A stretch of 64,000 nt of DNA from Vandiemenella viatica (taxonomy: Eukaryota; Arthropoda; Insecta; Orthoptera; Morabidae). Made by a program: the position numbers and the translations under genes. The notes under the pieces are model-generated. The model saw nothing but the letters and a program-made list of their open reading frames with translations. It did no database searches and was not told the origin of the DNA. The stretch is from NCBI GenBank assembly GCA_031002005.1, contig JARYHS010009186.1, positions 253,857,199 to 253,921,198 of the forward strand, in the 5' to 3' direction. This document shows, one piece after another, positions 22,158 through 33,675 of the stretch. Position 1 is the stretch's first letter. Each line of letters begins with the position of its first letter.

Positions 22158-22545
22158 TTTTTAATTATTTAATTTAATTGCAATGGAGCGCACGCTCCGG
22201 TGCCAATTTCCCTACACACCCATCTTCCCCCTTTCCTGCACCCTCCTACATTTGCCCTCTACAAATTTTTACTTTAAATTCTTTCAACGTTTTCGGTAAA
22301 TTATTCATCATTTCCCTTGGTAACTTATTCCAATCCCTGATACCCTTACCTATAAAAGAAAATCTTCCCACGCCCTTGTGCCTGAAATCGCGTGCCAGCT
22401 TGTGGTCATGGTCATCTTTTCCCTTCCATGCACTACTTTTCATGCATACACCAATATCTTTCCATGCCTCATCACCAGTATACGCCTTGTACACTCCCAT
22501 GACCTTCTTCATCCTCCTCCTGTAGTCAAAAGGCTGGTTCCGTTG
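22158..22545 (-). mobile_element. LINE family L1a, 3'-end fragment (copy B)
   Basis: The minus strand encodes about 100 residues: GVYKAYTGDEAWKDIGVCMK, KGKDDHDHKLARDFRHKG, WNKLPREMMNNLPKTLKEFK. 3' hairpin GGAGC-GCAC-GCTCC at 22185-22198, followed by the AATTAAATTA tail. Confidence 0.88.
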
Positions 22546-22559
22546 GATACTGCATGTTC

Positions 22560-23330
22560 TGAACAATTTTACTTATTTCTTATCGCGAAAAAAATCAGCA
22601 ACTATAAAATAGTCTCTGGCGCTAGTATGGAAACTCAGAATGATACAACGGCGTCGTAGATGAGGAAAAGAAAGAAAAAAAATCTAAAACTTTATGCTAC
22701 GAGTATTGCACTCCGCAACAACTTGTTACTTCTCGCAGTTATTTATACAGATGAACTGAATCGTCTGAAAACTTTAAGAAACTTTTAAGGGAAAGCTCAA
22801 GGTGAGGCGATATAGCAGTTATGAAACTTTCTTTCTGTGCGTAATTAGTGTTATCAGATGAGAATGTTCCATTACTTCGTTCAACTCGTTAAGAATTGCT
22901 GCTGCAGACAGAAATCACCAACTACATTGTTATCTAAAAGTGAAAAATTAGGAATTGTAAAGTGACAGGAGTCATCTGTCATTACATTATTAACTTTTGC
23001 ATGTGCACACTTAATTCATGTTAAGAGAGACTATCTGTGGAGCAGGGAAATCTGTGGTGGAGGACTATCTCTGACAAACAAGAGGAGGTTGGCAGCAAGA
23101 AGATCGCTGGAGGATTACTACTATTATTAAGAAATAAAAAATTGGCTTGTTATATTGTTTAGAATATAGAATAAAGGATTTTTAAAAAGACGAATAAGCA
23201 ATATAATCGTTCCTTATAAATAAAAACTGAGCTGTTAAAAGCAAATAAAGAGAATATGTGACTTGAAAACGATGTTGTATTTTTGTGATTATTATCTGTG
23301 TGTTAGTTTAAACACTCTTCAAACTGAGGG
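22560..23330. other. intron DNA without recognised feature
   Basis: AT-rich, no domain, no repeat recognised elsewhere in the window. Confidence 0.5.
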
Positions 23331-23334
23331 GCAT

Positions 23335-23675
23335 TATCTCTGGTGGCAGTAGGAATTATAAGGAAACGCGAGTAACGATTAATCATTATCTTTTACATCG
23401 GTATTTTTCGTGAAGTGAGTATACTTTTTCTGACTAGATTCTCGTACTATTTGGTTAGGATTTGATTCTGAATAACGGAAATTATTCCAAGTAAATATAA
23501 TTTCAGAAACGACCTACTATTTATGTGACTGATATATTTCTTTATTAACTAGGTTTCGTATAAACTTTCTCCGAGTTTTAATAAACTTCCCCGTTTGTTA
23601 TCTTCCGCCAAAAAATTCTTAGGTTGTGTTTTCATTTCCTTCCAGTTACTGCAACAGAGGATGCAGCGTTAACAT
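23335..23675 (+). repeat. dispersed repeat R4, copy b
   Basis: Co-linear with 11075-11445, from GGCAGTAGGAATT to GATGCAGCG. Confidence 0.75.
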
Positions 23676-24109
23676 CGGATACTTTGAGAGTTTGCTTCAT
23701 CATCACTGAATCAGCCCGCATATAAGGTCGTAGGTGTTATTTTCGTGGGTTTTCTCAGACCACGCATCACGCAAAGATGGCGAACCCATTTTGATGGATT
23801 AAGACGGTCTTGTGGAATTCCCTTTCGAAACCTGATCGGTGTCAGGATGTGCTGTAACATGAAGGCGACTTTTGGATTTACAGAGGCCTTTCGGAATCCT
23901 GTCTAATCTCTCTCTTCCGCCTTGATTTTGTGCCAGGGATTGGTAATTAGTTACCTATTCACGACTTGGTAGTGACGTGGAAAGTCGAACACACTCCCGT
24001 GCAGGCCACTGAGGCCCTTGGTGTGAAATTAACAGAGGGTAGAGCTCCATTTCCAGTCCCAAAAAGTCGGTAATGGACTGAAGATGGTGTGCTTAACACC
24101 TTGTTGCGT

Positions 24110-25015
24110 ACTAGGGACGCTGAAAAAGTAGTACCGATAGGACTTGGTATCGAGTAGGGGCTTACTTTTCTTTTGATAGGAATACTTTTGTACTCTATAC
24201 TTTTACTAATATCAGTATTATTTGGGCGGTATCAATACCAAAATGAGGCTAGAAAGATTAGTGGTGATACTACAAAACCACGAAAAGAAAAAGTGAAAAT
24301 GTGATTACAACAGGTATGGCTGTATGATTTATGGCCTCCTAGACAATAGTAGGTCATTATTGTCGACTGACCTTTTGGAGCAATGGGAAGATATGAAAGT
24401 AATATTTCCTTAGTCGTATAAGTTAGCCCACGAATACCCGACAGTTCCAACAACGTCCGTCACCACCGAACGTTTAAATTCGAAGGCAGGCAGTACAGAT
24501 TATATTAGAAACGATTAGATAAATGATTGTTTTTAAGTCACTGTACGGATAAATAGTGGGAAGTGCAGGATTAGTATATATATTAAATACTTACTGCTAC
24601 AGTTTAATGATTCATGCCATTTTACTTTTATTTGATTTATAACTAAACTAAAAAGTGAGTCTGACTAAATTTAACCTTGTTTTAATTTTTTTTAAATTAA
24701 TAATACTTTTTTCAGAAAGTAGAACAACAAAAAGGAACATAATTAATTACTGACTATTTCATCATCGTTAAAATATAATGTCCATTACAGCTGCAAAAAT
24801 AAAAATATTTGAAATTAACGCGCAGTTGTAGACGTTTAACCATAAAATAAAAGAAAATCTCAATTCTAATGAATTATTTGAAAAATATCATGTTAAAGAT
24901 ACTTTTATTTCGATACTTCAAGATATCAATACTTTTCTTCGATACTTTATTGAGCACGATACTTTTTTTTTCAGATACTGCTCATGAGCACAGTATCGAT
25001 ACTTCTATTGGCTAC
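24110..25015. mobile_element. possible non-autonomous DNA element with GTATCGATAC subterminal motifs
   Basis: The left end has GTACCGATAGGACTTGGTATCG and TAGGAATACTTTTG. The right end (24890-25010) repeats GATACTT five times and ends AGTATCGATACTTC. Dense inverted and direct GATACTT/AAGTATC motifs at both ends suggest a hAT-like MITE. No target duplication identified. Confidence 0.4.
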
Positions 25016-25139
25016 CGTGACCTTATTCCAAACGCTTCATCTGCGTGGAAGTCCCTCGTTTCAGAGGACTTGCAGCTACCTACTCGCGGTATTCCAACCC
25101 TCAAGTACTCTCAGATCGGTGTAATGCTAATTCCAGGAT

Positions 25140-25335
25140 CTGCAGCTCGGAAATCGTTGCGTCGTGTTTGGTTTAGGTGGCAGTGGATTGAAGGGTTGGA
25201 ATGTGCGGCGCGGCGGCTCGTGTTACAGCGCCACCCACGGCGCTGCCTGCAGACACTGTGCAGGCGGCGCTGCCGTCACTCAAACAGAAGACAGGCGCCA
25301 GCTGACCCGCGCGCAACACCAACCTACAACATCGA
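25140..25335. other. GC-rich intron island with hairpin
   Basis: Includes GGCGCTGCCTGCA...TGCAGGCGGCGCTGCC, a strong potential hairpin, and an E-box CAGCTG. The 162-codon frame over it (24869-25357) has no known domain. Confidence 0.3.
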
Positions 25336-25769
25336 CTTCTATCCACACTTCAGTTGACTTGTGGAAGGATATACCACCATTCACTGTCGTTGTAGATACA
25401 TTTTAACTTAATTATGGACTTGTTAGAAAATATTATGAGTTTGTGAAACGTTGTTGCTTGAATGTCGCACTATTTTCTCTACTCCCTTCCTTTCGAAGTT
25501 TTTTACATCACAGTATATCTGTACACAGCCTCACGTATCTTTTGTTTTTTACTTTCTTCATGCTATATACTTATCAGATATTTACCATTACTCGAATTGC
25601 TTCTTGCTAGCTTTAAATATTTGGCTCAATCAGACACTTAAACATCTGAAATATTTTTACTTTAACGTCATCCACATTTTCATTTATTTATTTATTTACT
25701 TTGTGTAATCATTCATTCAGTTTCCTTAGATCACTAAGCATACAATTTATTGCTGTAATTCATACTAAC

Positions 25770-26222
25770 AAGATAACATGCAAAGTAGAACAGGAAAGCG
25801 CTCATCCACTGCACGGCCATATACCACCAGCCCAGAGACTCAAATCCAGGAAAAGCTTTCTCAGAACATCACGGGAACTAATTGGATCACCTGAAAAGGC
25901 AAGAGTACAGTTATAGAAAATGCGAGTTCCCAACATCTCGGGATCACTGACAGTTGCAGAGCGCTTGCCACCTGGTCATGCAGAGGACTGGAACGTCTGG
26001 CGGTCCTTAAATCGATTGCGAACAGGAGTGGGCAGGTCCAAGGAAAAGCTAATGAGATGGGGTTATACTGATGCTACCAGTATTAAATGCGAATGTGGTG
26101 AAGACCAAACTATGAATCATATGCTCGAGTGCCCTATGTGCCCATCATCCTGCAACAATGAAGTCCTGTTTCAAGCAACACACAATGCGATTGAGGTTGC
26201 GAAGTACTGGGCTAAGCGTGTT
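25770..26222 (+). pseudogene. LINE ORF2 C-terminal fragment with zinc-knuckle-like end
   Basis: Decayed reading (stop near 25917) of a LINE end: LPPGHAEDWNVWRSLNRLRT then CECGEDQTMNHMLECPMC. The LNRLRTGxGR...CxCG..QTxxHxxxxCP signature is the usual C-terminal knuckle of Jockey/RTE-like ORF2 proteins. Different family from L1a. Confidence 0.8.
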
Positions 26223-26229
26223 TAAAGTT

Positions 26230-27560
26230 GTTGATTTGCACAATGTATTTAACTGCGTATTTTGATGTTTTTGATACGAGAATAATAATAACATGCAATT
26301 AATACTTATCTTCGGTTATTTTCATGATACATTCTTTTCTAATATCACACAATGTCTTACAGTCCATACATTAATTCTCTTTCATTGCTCCTTGGTGCTG
26401 TATAATTTACCTTAAACATTTACACGCTACTTGTTAAAATACAACTTCATTCAGAGTTTCTTCTTCGAAACTTCCTCTTTTTTTAATTCTTAGTCAGGTC
26501 ATGCTTTCATCAAAACCATTTCATTTTCGTCTCTTCTCTTCATCTGTTTTTCAAAGATTTTCCGCACTGTCCTTATGGGCGTCTTTGGCCTTTAAACTAA
26601 ATTGTCAAACTTAAAAATATATACTCTGTGATCTCATTGCGTTTCTAACATATTTACGAAGTCAGGAAATGGAAGATGAACGGAGGTGGTGTGGCGGTGT
26701 AACCTGATCCTTGGTCTGTGTTTGCAGTGACCGCCAGACCGACAACAGGTCGGCGGAATTCAGGGTCGGCAAACGGCGTGCTTCAAACAGGCAAACAGAA
26801 CACGAACCAAACGGCAACTCACTGAATTTATTGAGCTCTGTACGTAGTTTACTAAAAGCTGCAATGCAAGAGGATGGTGCTGCATCAGAAAGCATTAAAC
26901 GTAACGTACTATCTGTTACCCGCGACTTAATACGCGAGAACATATTATTTTATTTAACAATGAAATTTTTCTCAGCGTTGAAAATTAACATAATATTCTC
27001 GGCCAAAATATCGTGTGGAAACAGTTCATTAAGTTGGCTGGTCAATCCAAAAAATCATATTAGAATTTAACCGTTAAAACTGGATATAGAAAGCTCTAAG
27101 TTATGTAAAAAGTGTACCAAAAACTGACTGCGAGAAAAACAATTAGGAAGAAGTTTTGGACCTGTACAAAAAACACACACAGCTTATCTGGGTGCTGTGT
27201 GTTGCTGCGATCATAGCCCCGAGAGAAAAGTTTGCGAATAAAATTTTTTCTATAGGATTTGTTTAGCAAAGGAAAAATGTTTCCGTAACAGAAAAAAATA
27301 TCCGAAAATCTACTGTAAAAAACAACAACAACACTCAGTTTATTGATATCTCTGTGGTGTGTTGGTGCTGTCTATCGGTATCAATCGTTGTCGGCTCCAG
27401 TGTAGCAGTTGATTAATCGCTCTGTCATACGTGCTGCTATCTAGCGGCTTGGCTCTGAACTGTCTCATACGCGCAGCCTTCGCAGTTATTACTTTCGCCC
27501 TTTAAGGGTCAAATTTCGAAAAAATGTTTCATAATTTATGTTGTTACCTAAGTAGATATC
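26230..27560. other. intron DNA
   Basis: Frames at 26711-27070 (plus) and 26662-26943 (minus) overlap and show no domain. 27060-27145 is a fragment of repeat R2 (GGATATAGAAAGCTCTAAGTTA, ACTGACTGCGAG). Confidence 0.5.
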
Positions 27561-27572
27561 ATTAAAATTATA

Positions 27573-28424
27573 CAGGGCGTTCGCCGGGAAACGCTACCCT
27601 CCCAGTCTGTTGCCGTCGACAACTTGCTGGGACAGTGGAGCCCGCAACTTCCGCCACACGGCGCCGTGAATCACCGCATTGTAGCTAGTTTGTGACTTCA
27701 GTCTCTTATTAATCAGTGTTGTGGATAAACGTTCCTTTGCGGTTTGGCTGGTTTCGGGCTTCATACTCTTACTAATCTGTACCGTGTTTGAGTGTGAGTA
27801 AAATTATGGTACATTACAGTTTGCAACAAAGAATATTTCTCTCCGATACATATGTGAAGAAGAAGTCGTTTAAAAAGTGTCGCAGTAAATTTCGTCGCGA
27901 ATATCCTGGCGCTTTACTGCCAGCTAAATCAACAATTCTGCGTCTGGTTAAAAAAGTAAGAGAAACGGGTTCATTTTTTAACAAAAAGAGACTGTCGGTC
28001 AACCGTATTCTCACAGAGGAGAAAATTGACGATATCGCTTTTCGACTAGAACAATCACCCAAAAAATCATTAAGTCAGTTAGGGCAGCAGGCAGGCGTAT
28101 CTAAGACGTCAGCTTAGAAAGTAACAAAGCTAGTTCACTTAAAGCCGTAGAAAACAATTGTGGTGCATAAAATTATAGAAATAGACCAGGGGCCTAGGAT
28201 TAGATTTTGCAACTGGTACCTGCAGGGTGTCCACGATGGCACTGTTGATCCACAACTGACGTCACATTTAAATGCTTAGCACATACAAGTTTATGAAGCG
28301 TAATTATTATGAAATAGTCCGCGGCCGACGGTCGAACAATGCCGGAAGCTGACCGCTCGCTCGCCGGGAGCAGTTTCTTCCTTGTAGCGCTAACAGTGGG
28401 TAGCGTTTCCCGGCGAACGCCCTG
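27573..28424 (+). mobile_element. Tc1/mariner-superfamily element, internally deleted
   Basis: Terminal inverted repeats of 27 bp are identical at 27573 onward and 28424 backward (CAGGGCGTTCGCCGGGAAAC...), flanked by TA at 27571-27572 and 28425-28426, the TA duplication of Tc1/mariner insertion. The 852-bp interior carries the transposase N-terminal DNA-binding part and a short piece of the next region. The DD(D/E) catalytic core is missing. Confidence 0.95.
27788..28117 (+). pseudogene. truncated mariner-like transposase (helix-turn-helix N-terminus)
   Basis: The open frame encodes about 109 residues: RIFLSDTYVKKKSFKKCRSK, FRREYPGALLPAKSTILRLV, then EEKIDDIAFRLEQSPKKSLS. This matches the paired HTH region (DUF4817-type) common in insect mariner-like elements. 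After a stop at 28117 a second piece, RIRFCNWYLQGVHDGTVDPQ (about 28195-28255, same strand), follows, after which the catalytic domain is gone. The protein cannot be an active transposase but could in principle bind its own termini. Confidence 0.85.
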
Positions 28425-28429
28425 TATTT

Positions 28430-29170
28430 CATTTATTGATTTCGATAAGGTGTCAGAGAACGGAAATTGATTTGACAAAAAATAACGTTCTAGAAATATT
28501 GATGCCTTTGCGATTCAGGGGTCGAATTACGAAAAATTCCTTTCTTAAAGTACGATGTATCAAAGCAGAGATTTTACCTTTAAGATGATACCTCATTTCT
28601 CGATATCAGTTTGGTATCAAGAGTGATAAATGGTTCGTAAAAAAAAAAACCGCAATGGAAATAATTATGCTTTTGCCATTTTAGAGTCTCATTACAAAAA
28701 AATTCCTTTCTTAAAATATGATCCGACCAACGCGGAGACCTTAATCTTTAAAATGTTACCCCATTTATCGATTTAGATTTGGTAAGAGGGGATACAATGG
28801 CTTGTGACTAAAAATACCCTCTAGACGTATTGTATGTGATGGAGCAAACCTAATGAAAACAGTTTTGTTGTTCGCATGTTTTACAGAATGGTTGCTCTGT
28901 GCTGTTCACAAATTCACATTTAATGGTCTTGTAGAAACAGCGTCGTACATATGTGCTGAAAAATCTAATTTTTGTCAATAAATTAACTTTCCGCATAATT
29001 GTTAATATTGTATGATTACTGCACTGTCTCTGTCCTACCGTAGACGAACGAAGTAACGAGACATTAAACTGTCCGACCTCTAAAATTAACTGTTGGTCTG
29101 CGTATACCGCTACAAACCCAAATGTATGAATTAATTCGCCTCTCGACTTTCTTGTAACCGTACCTGTTTA
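28430..29170. other. AT-rich intron DNA
   Basis: A loosely repeated module (GGGGTCGAATTACGAAAAATTCCTTTCTTAAA at 28519 and AGAGTCTCATTACAAAAAAATTCCTTTCTTAAA at 28683, both followed by CTTTAAAATG..ACC.CATTT) suggests a diverged tandem duplication of about 160 bp. Confidence 0.5.
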
Positions 29171-29179
29171 ATGCACAAA

Positions 29180-29450
29180 TGTACAACATTGAAGCCCTCA
29201 TCATCAGTTACCAACCCAGGTAGATTGGACGTGTTCAGCATGTGAGTAACAATAGACTCTCTCGACAATTTTTATATTGTGAGTTCAGCACTGGCAAAAA
29301 TACCCGTGGTGCCCCCCTAAAACGCTACAAAGACCAACTCACAAACATAGTATTTAACGCAGTCTTGCAGAAGGTCGTTCTGTATGGCGGAAAACCTCCT
29401 CTGTGGCTATCGCACTATTTGAAGAGGAGCAACTAAGTCTGGCAGTAGAA
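29180..29450 (+). pseudogene. LINE ORF2 C-terminal fragment
   Basis: Reads GRVQHVSNNRLSRQFLYCEF, then STGKNTRGAPLKRYKDQLTN. The GHV.RM..NRLP.QLLYGEL..GKR..G.P..R(Y/F)KD pattern is typical of LINE C-termini. A purine-rich stretch follows to 29515. Confidence 0.75.
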
Positions 29451-29519
29451 GCTTGCAATAGACAAGAAGAAGAACAAGAAGGAGAAGAAAAAAAAGAAAC
29501 AAAGAAAAAAAAAACTCGA

Positions 29520-31985
29520 CATCCTTACCACGTCCACCATCCACAATCGAAAACGCGTACTGGCCGACGATGACTTGTATAAAACTCGCTAGCAACAAAT
29601 CCTTCTAGAGACATAATCTGTTCTGTAGATTACGGAGTATAATTTCCTAAGTCGCGTTCTTGCAGTGGCAATACGACAAGAACAATGTGCAGAACAACAA
29701 CACACCAAGGTGCGTAGATAAGTTTGGGAATACGCTGGTGCGAGATAAAATTACGCGTGAGACATGACATCAGCAATACTTGTGAAACTATCACACTGCA
29801 GTGATAAGAGTCTAGTACTTCATCTGCGGAGTCCAAAGAGGTTACATCAACACCACGGACAGATAAATAAACGAAGACTGAAAAACTAACTGATTCGAGA
29901 GTCGCTTCTCGCGTTTAGAAAGTCGTTTTGAGTTCAGAGTGACCAACAGCAAGCTTTACAACAGTTCCAGGAGAGATTATATAGCAGGTAGAGCATATTT
30001 ACTTTCAACGGTGTTAGAAAATATTAGGAGTCAAACGAATGGACATGCCACACAGGTCGGAGAAATAATGGAGAGACAAAGCAATAGAGGATGGATTAGG
30101 ATCCGCTCGAAATTTGGCACAAACTACAAGGAATATATCGTTATTAGTTTTCAGAAAAGATCTGAACAAATATTTTCAATTTCACATTAAATGACAATGG
30201 CAATAGTCTTGGCACCAAAGCTGAAGCATTTCCTGTATACATAGTAACGGAATTTCGTAAATATAGTAAAGGCGACACCAAAAACAGATAACTCTAAGCT
30301 AATGTTCTTTTATGAATACGATAAATATTTTAGCTCTTTACGGAAATAATTTTTCCGAATTTGTTTTTCCGTGACACAGAACTTTTAAAGAGTCCAGAGA
30401 TCAGTAAACTAATCCTAGATCGAGAATGCGCAAAATCTGAATCAGCACACCTGTTGAAGCTGAATCTCCTCCTCCGATTTCCTCTAACTTTTTTACATAA
30501 TATTTTGGTTTTCCTTGACGATGGTGCATAATTATTATAGTCCACCTACAGAATTAGAGAAATAATTCCCACAATGAGTTATTTGTTTGTGAAATGTGAT
30601 GTTAGTTCTATTGTAAAATAATTATTTTCGAAACATGTGTGAAGTTTGAGAAAGGGCAGCCGACGTGATTTCGACGCACATAGAAACCAGAATAGCCAAC
30701 AGTAAAATTTAAATTCGATTCATACTTTGTGTAGTAAAAGCTCATAGCCAGATGTGTAATGTGCCAAAGCAGTAAAATGCGATTCTTTGCCGTTGTCGAG
30801 AAAATCGACATTGAAATATTCCATTTAGTCTAAACGCTTCCTTCTTTAAGAAACCGTCAAAACGAGTGTGTCCCAACGAGCAAGATCGAATCTCGCTAGC
30901 GACATTTTTTAAAATTATTATTATGATGATGAGATGCTCGAGGACGAAAAAAAAGTTGCACTATGAAGGTCATTCCTCCAAAGTGCACTCCTCCCGTTCA
31001 GTCTTTAGACGTTTTTATTTAGCAGCTTATTTAATCTAGCAACACCGTGAGATCAGTCCCAGACAAGACAGTACATGAATCCAATCGATCGTCCACCACC
31101 AGTTGTCTTCTCCGATGTTTTTGCGATACTATAAAATACATGTGATTCCTATCACACCTGACGGATCATAGAATATGCCTTCAATGTTTCGAACTCCGTT
31201 CTGCTATAGCGGTGGTGGCAACAAATTTGTTGATACATACTTTAGATTGGTGAATAGCAATCAATAATTTCCCTTCCGTACTAAGCATACTACAGGAGAC
31301 AGTTAAAATCTCTATGACAAACTTTCATTAATCGATGTAAGCGATTTGACCGAATTTGTTTAGACATTTTATGGTAAAAAAGTTTATCGGTTCTGGCTAT
31401 AACTTTGCCTTTAACGTCACTAAAGTAGGCCTGTTCAATGAAGGCAGTAGAACAACCTTGTTTTGAAAATAGTAGGTCTCAATAACATGTCGAATCAGTA
31501 ACTGCTACGCAAACTAGTTTTATCATATCGAAACTTTCGCTTGCTTCCTAACTTTAATCATTGAAAGATGTACTTTTTTCATGAAATCGTTAAAAAAAAT
31601 TTATCAGTTCTTCTGGCACCGACAGTTTGAATGTCCACTTTCAAGTATATTTGTCAGTAATGTTGTGTATGCCATGGTCATCAAAATCAATGTTTTGGTT
31701 TTCTGAGGATTAACGAAATAATTTCAGACTAACAGAGGACTAGTTCATACTCAAATACCGTCGCCGGATTCCTTTCCAATCCTTGGGAAATAATCTCTTA
31801 CGTGACATTTCAAAACATATATAACATTTAAAGAATAAATTGCTAAAAAGTAGACCAAGAAAGTATTTGCCTTTGTTTATCGATACGTGCATTCTCTCCA
31901 TTCTTTTAACTTCTCAGCTGATGTATGGTGTGACTTTAGTGATCAACAGTACTTTCAACACAAGAATCACCTAACAGTTTATGAA
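29520..31985. other. AT-rich intron DNA without recognised gene
   Basis: Contains at 30488-30560 a repeat (TTTTGGTTTTCCTTGACGATG, CCACCTACAGAATTA) present inverted at 63667-63745. Otherwise no domain or repeat identified. Confidence 0.5.
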
Positions 31986-31995
31986 AATCACTTAT

Positions 31996-32066
31996 GTCTG
32001 TGGCTGGACTCGAACCGTCTACTCCAGGAACTAACCGAACGCTAGCCACTATGTTTCCGGGTCGGC
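31996..32066 (-). other. tRNA-like (SINE-head-like) segment
   Basis: The minus strand has TAGTGGCTAGCGTTCGGTTAG (A-box-like) and GACGGTTCGAGTCCAGCCAC (B box). Cloverleaf not convincing. Likely the head of a SINE, the body of which I do not recognise. Confidence 0.4.
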
Positions 32067-32545
32067 AGTGGCACCTTTGACGCCTACGGTGTTAGCGGCT
32101 GAGAGCTACCAACCAAGACGGCAGCAGAGGAGCAACAGCTCTTATACACGTGTTGACCAGCATTACGTTTCCTTGTTCCCAGTTTCTTGTGTAGTCTCAT
32201 AAACAGTTACAAAACATGCAAACAATTGTTCATGAATTTATGATCTGCACTAGTATCAGCTTGTAAAATTTTCACACTTTTGTAACTTCTGGTTGTATTC
32301 TGGGTTACCAGACGACTGGTAACAATTTTACCCCGTAAATCAGTGCGAGTTCTTTACGGACTACTGTCGGAAGAGCTCACCGTAGTATTAACATCAATAT
32401 GGGGTGATAAGTTGGTCTACAATAATAAAAGGCGTATAAATCGTGAAATGAACCAATTATTTCGTACGTGTCCGCTAGCAAACGCAGCAGTTTGTTAATT
32501 ATCTAATGTTTTCAGTGCACGTCCTTGGATATTTACCAATAGTTT

Positions 32546-32835
32546 ATTATTATTATTATTATTGGCGAATTCTCCCAATGGAAGACGTTAAACAGATGAC
32601 CCAATCAAGTTTTCTTCGAGTTCTTCTTCGTGTCCCAATATGCTTTTATTATTTCTGAGAAAGCTTGTTTGCGTTCTTCCGACCACTTTGGTCTGTATTG
32701 ATTTGTTGCTCAGTTATAATTTCCCTTTAGTCTTCTTTTTGTTTGAAGGTGTCTCTTTCTAAGATGTCTGTTGCTCCTATGTTTGCACTTTTAAGACCCT
32801 TCCGAATTTCATTCAGCCAAGGTGGATTTTTAAGT
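32546..32835 (-). mobile_element. LINE fragment: ORF2 end, 3' UTR and (AAT)n tail
   Basis: The minus strand encodes PPWLNEIRKGLKSANIGATD, ILERDTFKQKED, then TEQQINTDQSGRKNANKLSQ, resembling the end of LINE ORF2 (...KWSEERKRxxSExMKxYW). The 3' UTR ends CCATTGGGAGAATTCGCC followed by an (AAT)n tail at 32546-32563. A similar tail (CCAATAGGAGAAGGCGAATT) is found on the minus strand at 59640-59670. Confidence 0.8.
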
Positions 32836-32839
32836 GAAG

Positions 32840-33670
32840 TTACATAATCTATTATCTTTATTATTATTATTATTTGAAAGAACAGCCAACCAACGATTCA
32901 CCTGTCATTTGATTTTTAACAGCAGCGCCCACAGAATATGGCTATCGCGAAAAAGCCGTATTAGTTTTTTGTTCTTTGTGTGCTTACTAAACACCACTAA
33001 AATCATAAAGGTGACAAGGCTATGTGAAATTGTGTCTTCATCTATTGAGCCCTCATCGTGTTTTGTTTTTGTTTTAAAAGGAGTTTTCAGTGGGCTTTAA
33101 GCAGCTTTCGATATTAATGGTAGGTGAACATAAGTTTTTTGACGCTAAAATACTGTCAACTCAAACTGCGTTGACGACATCTCGTGTCGCCAACAACAGT
33201 AATTTAGTTATAAGATTTTCCGTATGTTTCTAAAATAAGTTTAAATGTAATAGTAAAAGAACAACATGTCTTAATAGCACACCGCAAAATTAACTAACTT
33301 CAAATCTCTGCAGTTATTTGTCAACACTCTTACTTAAAATTATACATAATAATACAGAATAATTATACATCGCAAATATTGATGTTATTAATTTCTAGTT
33401 ATTTTAAGTGAAATATGATCGATATAACGCCTTCCTTTCTTTTGATCTTAGCATTTGTTCAAAAATTACGTCTTGTTTGAAAACAGTACTTCTTATGTTC
33501 TATAGGGGCACTAATTTCTCTTAAATGTTTTAAAAAACTAAAATGAAGTGCATTCAATATCGGCACAACTCTTTTATTAACGAAATATAATCCATATTTC
33601 CGTTTGTAAGACGGATATATTAAAATATATCACTTTTTTGTGGAGTGAGTGAGTCTCCATTTTGGATATT
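32840..33670. other. AT-rich intron DNA without recognised feature
   Basis: An 88-codon frame at 32834-33100 has no recognisable domain. Confidence 0.5.
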
Positions 33671-33675
33671 CACGT

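Noticed and set aside
24869..25357. 162-codon plus-strand frame
   Set aside because: Passes from AT-rich repeat into a GC-rich island, no domain; likely chance.
26662..27070. Overlapping 93- and 119-codon frames near a tttgcag acceptor-like site
   Set aside because: No recognisable domain on either strand and no partner exon; acceptor-like sites are common.
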